Source: Chanos chanos
Lineage: Eukaryota; Chordata; Actinopteri; Gonorynchiformes; Chanidae
Direction of reading: 5' to 3'
DNA length: 64,000 bases
Assembly: GCF_902362185.1 (NCBI RefSeq)
Contig: NC_044495.1
Location: 52,680,294-52,744,293, forward strand
The notes beneath the pieces are model-generated. The model made no database searches. It saw nothing but the letters and a program-made list of their open reading frames with translations, and was not told where the DNA came from. The position numbers and the translations under genes are program-made. Shown in pieces: positions 24,101-54,101 of this stretch (its first letter is position 1; each line of letters starts with the position of its first letter).

Positions 24101-27100
24101 TCATTCATGCTCTTTTTATCTGCAAATGACATGTGTGTCTGCGCAGCATAACTGATACCGCTACGGAAAAGAAGTCGCTCAACCCCAGGAAATCTAAAGA
24201 AAAACTTAGATGGAACGAGAAGTTTTCACTAGAAATTTCTCCACCGACAGTTGTGAATTGGATGTCATGTGATCGTTCTGTTACCTTGTGTAACTATTTA
24301 TCTAACTGCAGTGCCCGTTCGCAGAGTCACTCTGCGCTCGCAGAAGCACATGGTCCTAAAGCCCGACCTACTTCGAGAACGATAGCGCGTTTATTTCCGT
24401 GAAGTGTTTTTTTGGGTTTTTTTGTCGTTTATTTTTTTGTTTGCAATTTTTTTTTTTTCACCCACTCCACTGAGCTATTTTTAACTTATCTCGGGCATTT
24501 TTAAGAGCCAGTTCATGCGTGAAACATGATAATTTGTGGAATGTGGTGGAACCCACTTAAGGTAATTTAGGAAGTCTTTTTTTATTATAAGGCTCTTATT
24601 TGAAACTATCATAAAAAAAAAAAAATCCTTTTCATTGGTACTGTGTCTTGCTGAAATGTCCTCCCTGAATTTTTTGTCCAAATCAACTCCAACAACGGCC
24701 ACAAAGTTATTAGAAAAACTGGCTGTTCATAACCAATGCCGTGTTATTTTCCACGTTAAAGTAACTGAGGACCCTACTAACAATACTGTTAAGCCGTCGC
24801 TAAATGATAAATCTTTTTTTTTTCAATTCCTCTTGATTGAGATGGGAAAACTGAGCTTGATGGAGCCGCAGTGTACTGTGTTTAATGGTGCAGTGCTTTT
24901 GACTCTTCACTGGATCGTCAAGTTCTTCTCTCTTGTCTCCCCGTTTGTTCCGCAGTGTTGGGGTTTGACAGGGTACCATGGTGGGGTACTCTTCTCATCT
25001 CGCTGGGCTGTGCTGTGGTGACTGCCATGGTGGTGGTGTTTGTCGTGTGCCCACGCCTGAAGAAGAAAATTAAACGTAGGTTTTTCATTTTGCCTTCGCT
25101 GTCCTCTCTCTGTACGGTCTCCGCTATGTTTAGCAAATAAATGGTGAGGATTGTTGTGTGGTTCAGAAGATGTAGCGGGCTGACTCACCGGTCGGCACGC
25201 AGATTGTCATAGATCTGAGCTCTAAACGTTCGTGTGATTTGGAAAAAAAAATGTGATAATGTTGATTCTCTTTTAACCAGGTGAAATGGCCTCTAACCCT
25301 TGCGAGACGCCGCTGGTTGAGAAGAAGCCCACTGAACCTGCCCCCCAAGAACATCCCCTCACATCCCATACCTACGCCCCTGTACCACAGGCACCATCTG
25401 CCGAAGACAACAAAGTGGCCTTTGACATCGGTGACTCGGAGGAAACTGACCTAGACAACAAGGAATTTGATACCAAAGACCTGGAATGCACCAATGGTGA
25501 GAGGCTTTATACATCACAAATGGATGTACAAACATAAATTTACGGGACATTTTGAGTTAAATGTGCTGCTGAATAGAAGCTATTTGTTGTTTAAATTAAA
25601 AAAAAAAAAGGTAGAAAGGAAAAGCTGACAGGGTAAACCTCCTAATCTGATTTCTCGTCGTTTGACTTCCATAGCACTTAATGGCACGGTGGGCGGGGTC
25701 ATTCCCGACCTTAATGGAGCCAATTTCCACACTGTGCACAAAGACTCGGGCCTGTACAAGGATCTGCTGCATAAGCTCCACTTGGCCAAAGTGGGCGACT
25801 GCATGGGAGAGACGGGCGAGCGACCAATCCGTCGCAACAACAGTTACACGTCCTACACGATGGCCATTTACGGTATCCACGGCTCCTCCAGCCAAAGCGA
25901 TTTCAGCCGGACCGGAGAGGAAGGCGAGAAGAGGCGAACCAGGATGGACAGCTACAACAGCTACTGCACGGCGGTGGCGGACGGTGCTCAGGCAGCGGGC
26001 GAGGACAGGGCTCCGGACGTGGAGGTGGGAGATGAGGCCAGCAGGGAGGATTCTCTGGGGGAGGAGGAGTTGGACGAGCTGGAGGTGGACAAACCTGAGG
26101 TGTCTATACTCTTCCAGTTCCTGCAGATCCTGACTGCTTGCTTCGGGTCCTTCGCCCACGGAGGCAACGACGTCAGGTACGAGGAGGAGAAAAAGGAGCT
26201 GGAATTCGAACGCGTGAAGATTAGTAGAAATACAGAGGGTTAAGTGCGGAGACTGAAAGATTGAGCTGCCGTACCATTGCCAAAAAAAAACCAAAAAAAC
26301 TTCTTCTCGTGTGTTGACTTGATAATTACCTCTGATGTCCACTTAATCACATAGAATTGCCCTGGTAGAGGAAATTTGTTCATTCAAAAAGACAGAAGTT
26401 AAAAACATCAGCATGTGAAGAGAGAACATGGATTTCTCAAGTAGGAGAGATTCATGATTTATTTGGGATTAACAGTTCGAATCCCAGCTTCGCCGCACTT
26501 TTAAGGAGAGGTTAGAAGTCCATGAATGTACCATTGTCTGTGTTCCCATAGGCAGGTGTTTCAGCTGAGGTGTTATTCAAACTCCTTATAAGTCATCAGG
26601 GTTAATGAGGTGTCAGCATCATTTAGGAACTTCTTGTATGAATAGCGCTTTCCTTCAACCATGTCACATCATTTGACAATGCTACACAGTTTCAGTATAT
26701 GAGGAGTGGGAGTGTGTCATACACTGTTTGGTAAATAAGGGAGAAACAATTGGGAGAATATGGGTAATTCAACACTCTAAATCAAAGAGAAAAATTTTGG
26801 AGGAAGAGAAATTTGGAGTTATATGACCATACAACACTGAGAAAAATCCTTCATCAAATCGGTAGAAAATGCTTTCAGCCTTCAGGTTGGGGTTAGGCAA
26901 GGCCAAGTTTCTGCCCGTAACTTTTTGTTTTATAGACATTGCTAGATAACACATATCCAAAATAGATTGTATTGTAAATTAAACAACTGTTGTTTGTTGA
27001 TATGTGAACCTGGTGATCCACATATTTAAACTCACATATATCAATGAGATCAGTCAAAAACATTGTGAAAGTATGTTAAGGGTTAACTCCAGCTACACTT

Positions 27101-28438
27101 TTAATGATTCACTGCAACAGTTCCCTCTGTATCTCTTTCTCTTTCTCAGTAATGCGATTGGTCCTCTGGTTGCTCTCTGGCTGGTGTACGATAACGCCTC
27201 TGTGGTGTCTAACTCTCCCACACCCATCTGGCTGCTCCTCTACGGGGGAGTGGGTATCTGTGTCGGGCTTTGGGTGTGGGGTCGCAGGGTCATCCAAACC
27301 ATGGGCAAAGACCTCACGCCCATCACCCCTTCCAGGTAATTACAAAAAACGAAATGAAAGCGCTGATAATTAATAAACACTTTTTTTTTTTAATTACCTC
27401 AGTGCAGAACTGTTGATTTAGATATATTAAAAACAGTTCTCACAGAGCTTGAAGGGCAAGTTCCCTCTCTGTTTGTGTTATCTTTTGTTCATGACTGTAC
27501 AGTGTCAACAAAGGCATCTGAGAACAGATGTGTCCCATTGCAAATCACTTGCAGCCTTATCAGTAATTTCCTCTTGTCCCTACAACAAATTCATCTTGTT
27601 CTTCTCTAAGCGTAATAAATCTGATATCGGACATGACCCCAAGAGAGAAACGGTATTAAATGGGAAGCAAAGTGTTCCATTCATTTTTTTTTTTTTTAGG
27701 TGAATAGATGTTTTAATGAAAGAAAAAAAGTTAATTATGATTGCTTTAAATATGCGTGAATAATATTTTCCTTCACAGTGGATTTAGCATTGAGCTGGCC
27801 TCTGCCGTGACTGTAGTTGTGGCTTCTAACGTTGGACTCCCAGTCAGTACTACCCACTGCAAGGTAAACCACTCCCAGAAAACCCCCAGAGACCCCGCGC
27901 AGTTTCCTACGCTGCTGTTGGGTACTGCTATTATAGTAACAGGAGAACAAACGTCAATACACAACTACTCAAATACTGAGATTTAATACTCTGTTTTCTT
28001 GGAATGTTGCACTAACCTTTTCAAAGTTATGTGAATAGGGTTAGACTCCTGTGGTTTTCATTTAGCGTTTGTTTAGTCAAAATTTCACCGTATAAATATC
28101 AAGCTTAAAGTTCGGCCGGCCTAGTGATTTCGTGTTTCATACTTTAAGCTGCTCAAATCCTAAAAATTTACCCCAGACTTTTTCTTTTATTGCTCTCGGT
28201 GATGTGTTTCATTTATTTTTTCTCAATGTATTATCCAGTTTCCCTCGGAAAAAAATCCTTTTCCCTCCTTCTCTGTGCGTAGGTGGGCTCCGTGGTAGCG
28301 GTCGGCTGGCTGCGCTCCAGGAAAGCGGTTGACTGGCGTCTCTTCCGGAACATCTTTATAGCCTGGTTTGTGACGGTGCCGATCTCCGGACTCATCAGCG
28401 CAGCCATCATGGCCCTGTTCACATACGTTATCCTGTGA
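21168..28438 (+). CDS. slc20a1: Sodium-dependent phosphate transporter 1 (PiT-1), 10 coding exons
   Basis: Coding exons are 21168-21513, 21918-22058, 22490-22575, 22693-22789, 24956-25075, 25281-25496, 25675-26176, 27150-27335, 27779-27863 and 28283-28438, joining into 644 codons plus TGA (human is about 679). The protein imports phosphate with sodium at the plasma membrane and serves as a housekeeping phosphate carrier. Both inverted-repeat signatures of the PiT family are visible: [16 protein letters not shown] at residues 44-59 and [16 protein letters not shown] from 498. Hydrophobic segments lie on both sides of a long hydrophilic central loop (about 264-490), which carries the conserved [20 protein letters not shown] and [15 protein letters not shown]. 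Those loop motifs and the C-terminal half follow SLC20A1 closely, which favours it over SLC20A2. The start is set by [10 protein letters not shown] ahead of the first membrane segment. The C-terminus ends at YVIL. Teleosts may have a and b copies; which one this is cannot be told. Confidence 0.95.
26474..26490 (+). repeat. tRNA B-box-like fragment in SLC20A1 intron 7, possible SINE relic
   Basis: AGTTCGAATCCCAGC matches a tRNA T-arm/B box. No clear A box is seen about 30-60 bases upstream, so this is at best a worn SINE piece and could be chance. Confidence 0.25.
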
Positions 28439-28935
28439 ACCAACAAATGACTGGGAACAAACGCACCCCTGGAGCTCTGTTTTCTATTGTAAATGCTTTC
28501 AACTACCTAATTAGGATTGTCTGTATTTGCTTCACTGTGCCTCTGTGTCAAATTTAGGTTTCCGTTTTCAGTGGAAATATCAAAATGATCTGTACTGTAC
28601 ATAGATAATCATTGCCCAGATTCACTGTGTTTATGAAACATGTTTGTAATTTTCATATGTATTTCTAATGCCTAAATTAGAAGTTTGAACAGAATAATCA
28701 TGGCTGTCGATTTAAAAGCGTACCCAAAGTTCAGTTGAGGACTAAAGATTATTCCAAATTTTAGAGAATGTAAATTATTTTATATATCAGTAATCTTACC
28801 CACAGTTTGGGAGGAACTAAATGATGATTTTATATATTTTATAGAAACTATATCTGTAGGCCTCAATAAGGCAGGATTCTGGTTTTGCTTTTTTTGGGAT
28901 GTACTTGCACGACAATAAAAGCAAATCAGCCCAGC
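28439..28935 (+). terminator. slc20a1: SLC20A1 3' UTR and poly(A) signal
   Basis: AATAAA at 28914-28919 is followed by T/GT-rich sequence, which fits a 3' end about 500 bases past the stop codon. A Pumilio-type TGTACATA lies at 28596-28603. Confidence 0.7.
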
Positions 28936-30064
28936 TACAATTGTTGTCTTTCCTTCTGTATCGTTTTTTTTTTTTCTTTTTCTTTCACACCCACTTTGGA
29001 ACACATCATCCACATGTGTTGTTAAACAGTTATGAATAATTTATTAACTTCATCTAAACAACAAAATAGTAGGCAACATTGTAATTACAGCTAATCTCTT
29101 CATGGATGTATCCTCAACAACATAATTGTTTCATACCTGGGTTTATTCTTTATGGTTAAAGATATCATCTATCATGTTAAGAAGTGATGTTTAAAATGAG
29201 CACCAAATATCCACAAAATTTTATGTGTTCATTTCTTGACTTGACACAGACACGCGATCTTTGTCTTGATACCACATCCGATAAATACATCAAAAATAAA
29301 CTACGTTGTACCAAAGCAAACAGTGACATACTGAACTGAACTCTCCGAATAAGCCAGGTCTGCGAAACACCGGGTAACGCAGGACACTGAGCTCTTTTCT
29401 AACTCACAGCTGTTCCCTTGATTATCTCTTATCTGTCCAGGTTGGATGGACCTCTCTGTTAGCGCCGCCCCGTGGCAAAGTATTTGAAACTACAATGGGT
29501 GTAAAACTGACGACGGTTGCGACGTAGTTGGTAACAAGGGTTATGGTTGAATAACATTTTACGTGCAGATCATTTGCACAGTGCTGAGCAAAGCAAATAG
29601 AGGCACGACAGTGCGAGTTCACAAGTAAACTTGAGTTCTGCCATAGTCTTAACCATTAACTAAGACTGAACAGTTGGTGTCGTAGTGACGGTCAACAGAT
29701 GGCGCCGTCGACCATGGACTAATAACTTCTGCACCGTCATTGACCCATTACACGGAAACGGAAGCGTTCGTGTTGTCTATTCGTTTTGGATGCGCCGAGC
29801 GTGCATGTAACGTTTGGGGAACGCTTGCTAAAGTGAAGAAAGTTCCCTGTGGGGAAACTGGAGTTTTGTACTTTTCTGTTCCCTCGTCTTGTTCCGAAAC
29901 GAAGGGAACAGCACTACTCAATTTTGCATGCACGCCTGAAGTGCAGTCTAACTTCAGTTACATCAGGCAGTTCATAATATCTAGCTAGCCTTGCTAGCTA
30001 ACTTTTAGCGGTTGCCGCTAACTAGCCACATTTTTAGCTTGTACCGAGTACCGAAGCTAAAGCC
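28936..30064 (+). promoter_or_regulatory. snrnp200: Intergenic region and SNRNP200 promoter
   Basis: The left half is AT-rich with no exon. From about 29440 the sequence becomes CpG-richer up to the SNRNP200 start codon. It has an ETS-type CGGAAG core at 29759-29764 and no TATA box, as expected for a housekeeping gene. The start of transcription is not fixed by sequence. Confidence 0.5.
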
Positions 30065-45160
<15,096 letters not shown>

Positions 45161-45700
45161 GTCTCCAACCCCAGGATTAGGACGGTCTATCATCTTTACT
45201 CTCCTGTGTTTGTTCATTAAGATGGGTTTGGTTTTCATCTCCTCCTGTGTACAGTTCTTTATGAGCAAGTATCCGAGTTATGGATGTTTTGTCAGTTTAA
45301 ATTACATTTCTACTTATTTCATGTTTTGATTTTATTTTGAAATGACAGCTCTTTTGGTATATACTCCGAGGCAACCCAGTCTGAGTTTGTTTGATCAGAA
45401 ATAAGAATTCAGAATGCTAGGTTGTTCATGGTAGTTTAGTAAACTCAGATTATGTGTGAAGATTTGAGAAAGAATTGTGTAAATGGAGACATTTTCACTG
45501 AGCAGATGTGTTGCTTGAAACCATCCTTCTAAGTTAATTGTCTTCTATGACAGTTTGTTTAAGCAAGTATTGAACAAGAAACCTGTTTGAGACATGAGCA
45601 CAATTGTCCTGTACTTTGTGTTTTTATAAAAGAAAGAAGTCACAGTTTCTGTAGATGTTTCATGTCCTTTGAAATAAAGTGATCCAACTTGTCAGGTCTA
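45161..45700 (+). terminator. snrnp200: SNRNP200 3' UTR and poly(A) signal
   Basis: The stop codon at 45158-45160 is followed by AT-rich UTR with AATAAA at 45673-45678. That fits a 3' end near 45695. Confidence 0.65.
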
Positions 45701-46577
45701 TGAATGAGTTGAGATGGGACCATTTTTAAAAGGGAAAATATTTTCAGGTTACACCGTCATTGGAAAAATAAATGGTTGATAAAAATCAACCTTTGGTGAA
45801 TCCTTTACCATTCCTAAGTCTGTTCTTAGAGGCATAAACTTGAATCTCAAACTTTTCCAAGTCACTGGTCCATATTGCAATTCCCATTATTTAAGTGAAT
45901 GAGCTATCCTGCCTAAGCTCATAGCCTGGCGAGTAATTTGACATTAAGTGTGAACAGAATTTTAAACAGAAGTTTTAAATTAAAATTGAATATATTTCAT
46001 ATGATTCCCCAATTCCTTAAATTGCCCTTGACCACTAAATTCTCCTATGTGCCAGAAGACTGACACCATTTTGATAAATCTGTATTTGAATTTTTTAATA
46101 TTTTTGTAAAATAATACAGCTGAACAAAGACACATTTTAAAAACATTATCAAAGTTCATCTTTCTTCTCTCAGTTACGACAAGCAAAACAACAAAATTAC
46201 CAAAACTTCCGAGAATACTTTGTGGCAGCAGCGGAATAAGCGGAAATGAATTCAACTTTGACCAGTAATTTAAGAACCAAGGTACAGTCTGTAGGTGAAA
46301 GTTTGTGTGGTGACAAAGTCTTGAGAAATAAATAAATAATATGATGGCTATGACAATCATTTATGGTGTCAGAGTAGATTTTAGTAGAAATATATGACTA
46401 CATCATATATTTAATCAAAATTCCAATACTTTTTTCTTTTTAATCCAGGGATGTTGTAAGTAACCAGAGATTTGCAAATGCATGTGTTCTCAACTGTTAA
46501 CACCTCAATACTACTGCTACTGGAAAAGTCAGTGCTCTTTGTAAAACCGCAGCTTTGTGGGGTGGTCTTAGGTCAGT
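45701..46577 (-). other. ciao1: Tail-to-tail spacer and CIAO1 3' UTR
   Basis: SNRNP200 and CIAO1 converge here. The interval next to 46577 must hold the CIAO1 3' UTR on the minus strand. I could not find a single clear minus-strand AATAAA, so its end is not placed. No exon was seen in the spacer. Confidence 0.45.
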
Positions 46578-48978
46578 TCATTCCTCGGATTTGTATTTCC
46601 AGATGCCAATCTCCCCATTGTCACTGCAGGTGGCCAGTAGTCCCGCCTCCTTCGGGTGCCATGCCACACAGTTGATGTCCTGACTATGAGCTCTAGGCAC
46701 GTGCGCAGACAGGGAAAAGATGGGCTGGTCGGGGTCAGAGGTCGCATCCTCCTTAAATATACGCACTCCGTCGTCACCGCACGCTGTTGCTAGGGCGCCA
46801 GTCAGACGACACCTGAGAACAAATCAGCTTGAGGTTGTGAGAAGTATAGAAGTATACGACTAAATCCAATGAACCTGAAAAAGAACCTAGAGAATTTATT
46901 TTGTTTGCTTTTTATTTTTTCCTGGGGAAGCTACGGTCCATTTAATAAGATGACTCACCATGCGATGTCATAAATTGTGCGGTCATGGAACCCAGATAAG
47001 GTACACACACACTTCCATGTCCCCTCTGCAGAATCACCTTCAATAAAGAGTAAACCCATTAAGCTTCTACAAAGTCTCTAGCCTGTTCCGTGTATTGTTT
47101 TAAGATAATTACTCAACATCCTAATTGTCTAAAACAGCCCTTAATAGGCATTAACGCTTCTATTTACCATCGCCAGGTTGGCATTCTTTCCAAATCTTCA
47201 CCGTGCGGTCATCGCTACAGGAGGCCAGTCTCTGGCCGTTCGGGTCGAAAGCCAAGCTCCAGACTGTGGACGTGTGTCCCTCCAGTGTAGCCCTGACTTC
47301 CCAATCGTCATCCTCTTCCTTATAAATGCACACTGTGTTGTCATAACTGGCAGATGCCAGAAGCTAGAGAGAGAGAGAGAGATCAGTTTGACTCACAAAT
47401 TTGGCTTCAGAGGCCATATTAATTCAATATTCATCTCGTAATTTAATTGCCATAATCTACATCCCTTTGTAGTCCAAAAACAACAACAAAACACCCAAAA
47501 GCTGGCATATCATGCATAACTATCGACAAGAAATACCTTTTAAGGAAGACTGAAACCCTGTAATTAAAAAAAAACAAAAAAACCCCAAACATATTCCCCA
47601 AGCCCAACAAGGTGAGACTGTTTATTTCCAGCAGCCTATCAGTATTAAGATGATGGGGTCTAAAAAGACTACCTTCCTCTACTTGCTATGAAAAGGGTTT
47701 TTTTTTTTTCCATGTTGCAGCACAATGTAGAAGGAAACAGAGAGAAGCAAATGAAAACAAACAGGAAACGGGTTTTTTTTTTACCTCCTGTGTGGGGTGC
47801 CACACAACATGCTTCACATCCTGTGTGTGTGAATTCACCACACTAACACACTCATACTCGTCTTCCTCATCCACTAAAAAACAGAGATTGAAACAGAATG
47901 AGTACAGCGCTGAACAAATAGTGCTTCCGATTAATGTGACTGCAATCACATGGATCACAGTGTATTGATGATAATGGCCCATACTGACCTTCCCAAACCC
48001 AGACACTCTTGTCTCTGCTACAGGTGGCCAGCAGGTTGCCTGATGGGGCCCACGCAACACATTTCACCTCATTCTCATGACCCTCCAAAACAGTCAGAGA
48101 CTGACCAGGGAGAAACAAGGGAGACAAACATACTTAAAATGATTACTATCAAGACCTACACAATCTTATAACAAGGTCACCATTTTGGAACTGCAGAGGG
48201 TTAAATGCAATGAACTTGTGATGTTAAAGCGACAGGTTTACCTCAAAATCGTTATTGTTCTTCTTCCATATACATGTTGTGGCATCAAAGCTAGCAGATG
48301 CCAGGTAATTGCCACAGGGTGACCACGCCACCTTTCTGACTGTGCGTTGATGGCCATCTGACAACACGCACTTACACTCCCAAGAATCACCTGTAGTGAT
48401 TAGAAAAGAGACAGATCAGATCAGAGATCTTTACACCTGCGATTAACATTAAAATACAACTTCCCAAACTGTTCTGAAACGGAAATTAAGTGACCATCAC
48501 TAGTAAAACCAAGAATGTATGTCTATGTTAAAAACGCCGGCTTTTCTTTCTGGTGAGCATTTCAGTTCTTATTTATGACAACAGTCTGCGGTTTGCAGCA
48601 GAGTAAACGTTGTGCTGCAAGATTCTGTAATATTTGCAAACTGTGCCCCGTGTGGGAAGAAGGTTGTGAAACGCTGCTTTACAGAACAAACTGACAATAC
48701 GTGTTAGACGACTGTTTGCGGGAATAATAGCTGGTTTGTCAAAGGCATGCATCTGACAAATCGCGGACTATATGGTACGTTCTGCCCTGTTCGGAATAGT
48801 TCGGCCGTTATGCATTTTCATCCCAAAAGAACACATTACCTTCTTTACCCCATATCCTAATGGCTCGGTCCCCACCGCAAGAAGCCAGCAATGTGCCCCT
48901 TGGGTTCCACGCTACGAACCAGCAGCGCGAATCTGGATGAGCATTAAACCTGTGGACAAGGTCCAACGTGTCCTTCAT
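46578..48978 (-). CDS. ciao1: Cytosolic iron-sulfur assembly component 1 (CIAO1), 7 exons
   Basis: On the minus strand the exons are 48840-48978, 48242-48390, 47989-48100, 47785-47873, 47168-47363, 46959-47037 and 46578-46812, joining into 332 codons plus TGA (human is 339). CIAO1 is the WD40 propeller of the CIA targeting complex, which hands 4Fe-4S clusters to cytosolic and nuclear proteins. The chain contains the seven WD-type repeats expected of the family, with units such as [40 protein letters not shown] and [20 protein letters not shown] ending in IW, VW or IY. The acidic [12 protein letters not shown] block between repeats is also present. I chose MKDTL as the start by likeness to human MKDSL; an in-frame ATG six codons upstream is possible. 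The C-terminus is slightly shorter than the human one. It shares an upstream region with TMEM127. Confidence 0.96.
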
Positions 48979-50049
48979 TTCAGTTTCGTAAAACACGTTT
49001 TTCGCCTACAGTCCGACAAAAACAAAAAGTATACTTCAAATTATGACTTCACGTAAAAGCTGATCACCAATGAACAAATGACAGAAGGTCGACGTTAGAT
49101 TGTTTATCAGCTCTGCTTTACTTCCTGTTTTTTTTTTTTTTTACTTTACAGGTCTTTGAAAAATCTTGTAAGCAGTACTGCCACCTATAGTTTGGGATGA
49201 GTCCACTACGCTGCGTTTACCTAACGTTCGCCTACCGCCACACTAGATGGCAGGGTGCACAACTACTTACAACCGCACTGACGTAAACGAGATGAAGAGG
49301 AAGGGGAAGTTACAGCGATCTAGGAAGGTTTTCGGGCTAGCGATGGAAAGCCTTTGTTTTTGTTTTTAGATTTTAGTTAAAGGACAGGATGTCGTTCTGT
49401 TTGTAGTAATTTCGTCATTGTTTAGGGTTATTTTTTGGAACGGGGAACAAAGTACCACTGACCTTCTTGGTATCCTGTTTTAGGTTAATATTAGTTCTGA
49501 TCTAGAATATTTTTTTGCTAGTCTGGTAGCGCTAGCCACATAGCCTGTGGAGCTAGCTTCAACGAACGTTTTCTGGTAAGACGAAGAGCAGATGTAGTCA
49601 GATCAGTCATTCCTGTGAAATCGTAACTAGAAGCAATAATCTTGACCGCTAAGATTTGGAGCGCTATCTTGAATATTAGGGGGATGACATCCATGATTTG
49701 TTAATCAGTCATGCCATATAGTACTGAAGGGCCTTAGAGTAGTGGTGAAAACAGATGTTCTCCCTCTATTGTACATTTTGACGTAACGAGCCGACCAGCT
49801 GTTGTTAGCAGGCGCAGTAACAAGCAGAGTTCTTTAGTGGAATAACTTAGCTGTGTTTCGCTTCGTCTGATTTTAGCCACCCACACTGTGTTTAAAAGGA
49901 ATTTTTTTCTGAACATATCAGGGAATATCTAACGACGCACTGTTGGCGTAGCTTGTTTTTTTTCCCTTAGGTTGTATCGAATTGAGAGTGTTGAGGTAAA
50001 ACACAACTGTTTTGTTTGAGTAAGGCAATTAGCTAGCTTTTGTGTAATC
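48979..50049. promoter_or_regulatory. Shared head-to-head promoter region of CIAO1 and TMEM127
   Basis: The two start codons are 1071 bases apart on opposite strands, with no other gene between them. The middle carries a near-consensus CTCF motif (49240-49253) and a CRE-like TGACGTAA (49279-49286), and is richer in CpG than its flanks. No TATA box is evident. This layout suggests one bidirectional promoter, as in human. Confidence 0.6.
49240..49253 (+). promoter_or_regulatory. CTCF-type motif in the CIAO1-TMEM127 promoter
   Basis: ACACTAGATGGCAG matches 13 of 14 positions of the CTCF core; only the first base differs. Binding is inferred. Confidence 0.45.
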
Positions 50050-51751
<1,702 letters not shown>

Positions 51752-53400
51752 TCCTGTGGCTACCCCAACCGCCCTCATCTCCCTTTCAACCCCCAATCTA
51801 TAAATACCACTGTTGGCCTCAGTGCAAATATAGACTCAATAGACTGACAGATTTCCAGTTGCCATTTGATAAATAATCAGCAACTTTACATCTCTTGCTG
51901 GTAAACCTCCCTCCTATGTCCAGTACCATATGTACAGTTAACTGAAGAATAATGTTGATTTATGGTGCATGAAAAAGCTATAAGGCATCACTTTTGGAAG
52001 TTCACGCGGTCGCTGCACAAATTGGATCATTTCTCGCAGTAGAGTGCATGTACACGGTAGTTAAAAGCCCCAGAATGTCCAACACGTAACCTTTTTCCTG
52101 GAGACAACATGTAATACGATGCGGCACGCTTTACCATGCACTAATGTGAAACTCAGCATGGTGAATGCTGAGCATTTTACCCTAATGTTATTTCATAAAG
52201 AAAGGAAATTACACTTTTTCAGATTTGCCTCTTAGGCACTTTCAACTATGAACATAGAAGTATAGATCATCATCATCAATTCAACTCCTTTGTTTCCTTG
52301 TGTAGTTCTTTCCTTTAGTTACTGAATAAGCCTTCAGATAACATTCCACGTGTAAAAGGTTCAAGTCAGGAGAGGCCTTCTCGCTCACATATTTTGCTCT
52401 TGAAATTCAGCGGCTCATCTTTAATAGATCTGATTGCTTTCAGCTAGTTTGTTTGGTTTCTCTCAGAAAGCGTCTTCGCACTACACTGCTGGTTTTCTCG
52501 CTCTGACAGTGAACAAGAAGTACTGCATGACCCTGTTAGGTGGAGTGGGTGATTTTATTTAATTGGTTTCAGATTGACAGATATGATCATGAATTTTCTT
52601 AATATTGAAACTAATGTAATGAGGTCTACACTTTAACTGTGCCTCAGACAAAATACTGTATTTTTATGTATTTATTTTGTTGCATATTTGAGGAGAAACA
52701 AAATGTAAATATGAACCATCTCTAGTCATTTTTCCCCCTGTCATCCCTTTGAATTGATTAGACTCAGACTTTTATTTCAATAGTCAGGTTTTTTTCCACT
52801 ATGTGATAAACAAAAGATTTTTTTTTTTTTTACAATAATTCTGCCCAACAGAGCTTCTAAAAGAACATTTTGAGTTCCCATGTTCCCAGGCTCTGTATTG
52901 AAATGCAATTAAGAAGCTTTCTGGCAACTCAAGTGTTCAAGTTTGCCAAACTCGTTATGGCTGTACACGTTACTCTCTTAAATTTTGATCTGTTTTTTTT
53001 TTTTTTCCCTTTTAATGTTTGTGTTCGTGTGTTTTGATAGCAACCGTAAGATGAGGATGTCAAGATGCAGCAGTTGTGCAATATGCATCAGTAAATCAAA
53101 CTCCAAAAATTAAGATCAATCATACTTGCTTCTTCATTAGATTTCCTTGTGCAGTCGCTGCATGGTATGACCATTTGATACCGTACTTGTGTTGATTCTG
53201 CGGACATTACGATTGTGAGACCTGATTGTAATCATGTACTGTTAAATTCTGAAATGCAGTTTGTGTTTTCTAGTTATGGGGTGGTTTGTGTTAGATTTTT
53301 TACAATGTTTTTGCCTTTGTCTTCAGTTCTGTATTAGTTCAAATTTCATTAACGTGTAAAAAGATGTGAATTAAAATTATTTGGTGGTTAGTTCAGGCTC
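51752..53400 (+). terminator. tmem127: TMEM127 long 3' UTR
   Basis: This is AT-rich DNA with no other exon. ATTAAA at 53370-53375 with GT-rich sequence after it is the best poly(A) signal and implies a 3' UTR of about 1.6 kb. A Pumilio-type TGTAAATA lies at 52704-52711. Confidence 0.5.
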
Positions 53401-54101
53401 TTTGTTTATGATGTCACTGTATATGCACAGTACAGTGTTTAAAAAAAACCCCTCATATTTTGGTGTGCGTTGACAGCTTTATCTTCAGTCCTTTGCGCTC
53501 GCTCAAGCTTGTTAGCACTAAGAAAAAGGAAACTCGACTATTGTTATGGCAACGCGGTATACAGAGGCCGGCATAGACACACAAGGAAGTACTCGCTAGC
53601 CGCCCGGCCAAGTTGTTTTCTATGCGTTTTTATATTGTGTTAATTGTAACAGTTATCAAAAATAACAGCGAATGTGTTTCAACGTTTGCAAAATTTAACA
53701 GTTGAACCACCGGAGGAGATGGACGCGTCTGTCAGTTGGGTAGCAGACAGTCTAGACTTGCTTCCAAGGTACTAGCCAGCTAAAATAATCTATGCTATAG
53801 TCGATTTAATGAGATAACCAACTGGTCTGCAACTGGTTGACTTAAAAGAGCTTTAAATTATGCAATGGCTTTTATCACAGTAAATGTATCCTTAACACAT
53901 CCACGACAGTATATACCGTAGCTGTCCCAAAGAATTTTGAATAAGCAAGGACTCTTAATCATTGTAGTGGATTTTGCAGTAATTAGTATGTTTATTCAGT
54001 CACCGGACATGTATGAGAAGAAAATGCTGCGACAGTCTAGCCATAGAGAACATTTTTTTGAAAGATAAGGATAAGGTTCTTATTTTTATTCGGGTAACGC
54101 T
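53401..54101 (+). promoter_or_regulatory. Promoter and 5' region of the CCDC74-type gene
   Basis: CpG-richer sequence at 53480-53740 suggests a promoter. A short upstream frame begins at ATG 53720 (MDASVSWVADSLDLLPRY, then stop). It also has a GTACTA donor-like site after AAG and could be an untranslated or alternative first exon. No good acceptor lies between it and 54102. Confidence 0.4.

Noticed and set aside
25596-26342. 248-residue open frame on the minus strand
   Set aside because: It is antisense to SLC20A1 exon 7, whose plus-strand frame matches PiT-1. The long antisense frame is a by-product of GC-rich codon use.
48976-48996. Upstream in-frame ATG of CIAO1 (MFYETEMKD)
   Set aside because: MKDTL matches the human start, so the longer form is kept only as a possibility.
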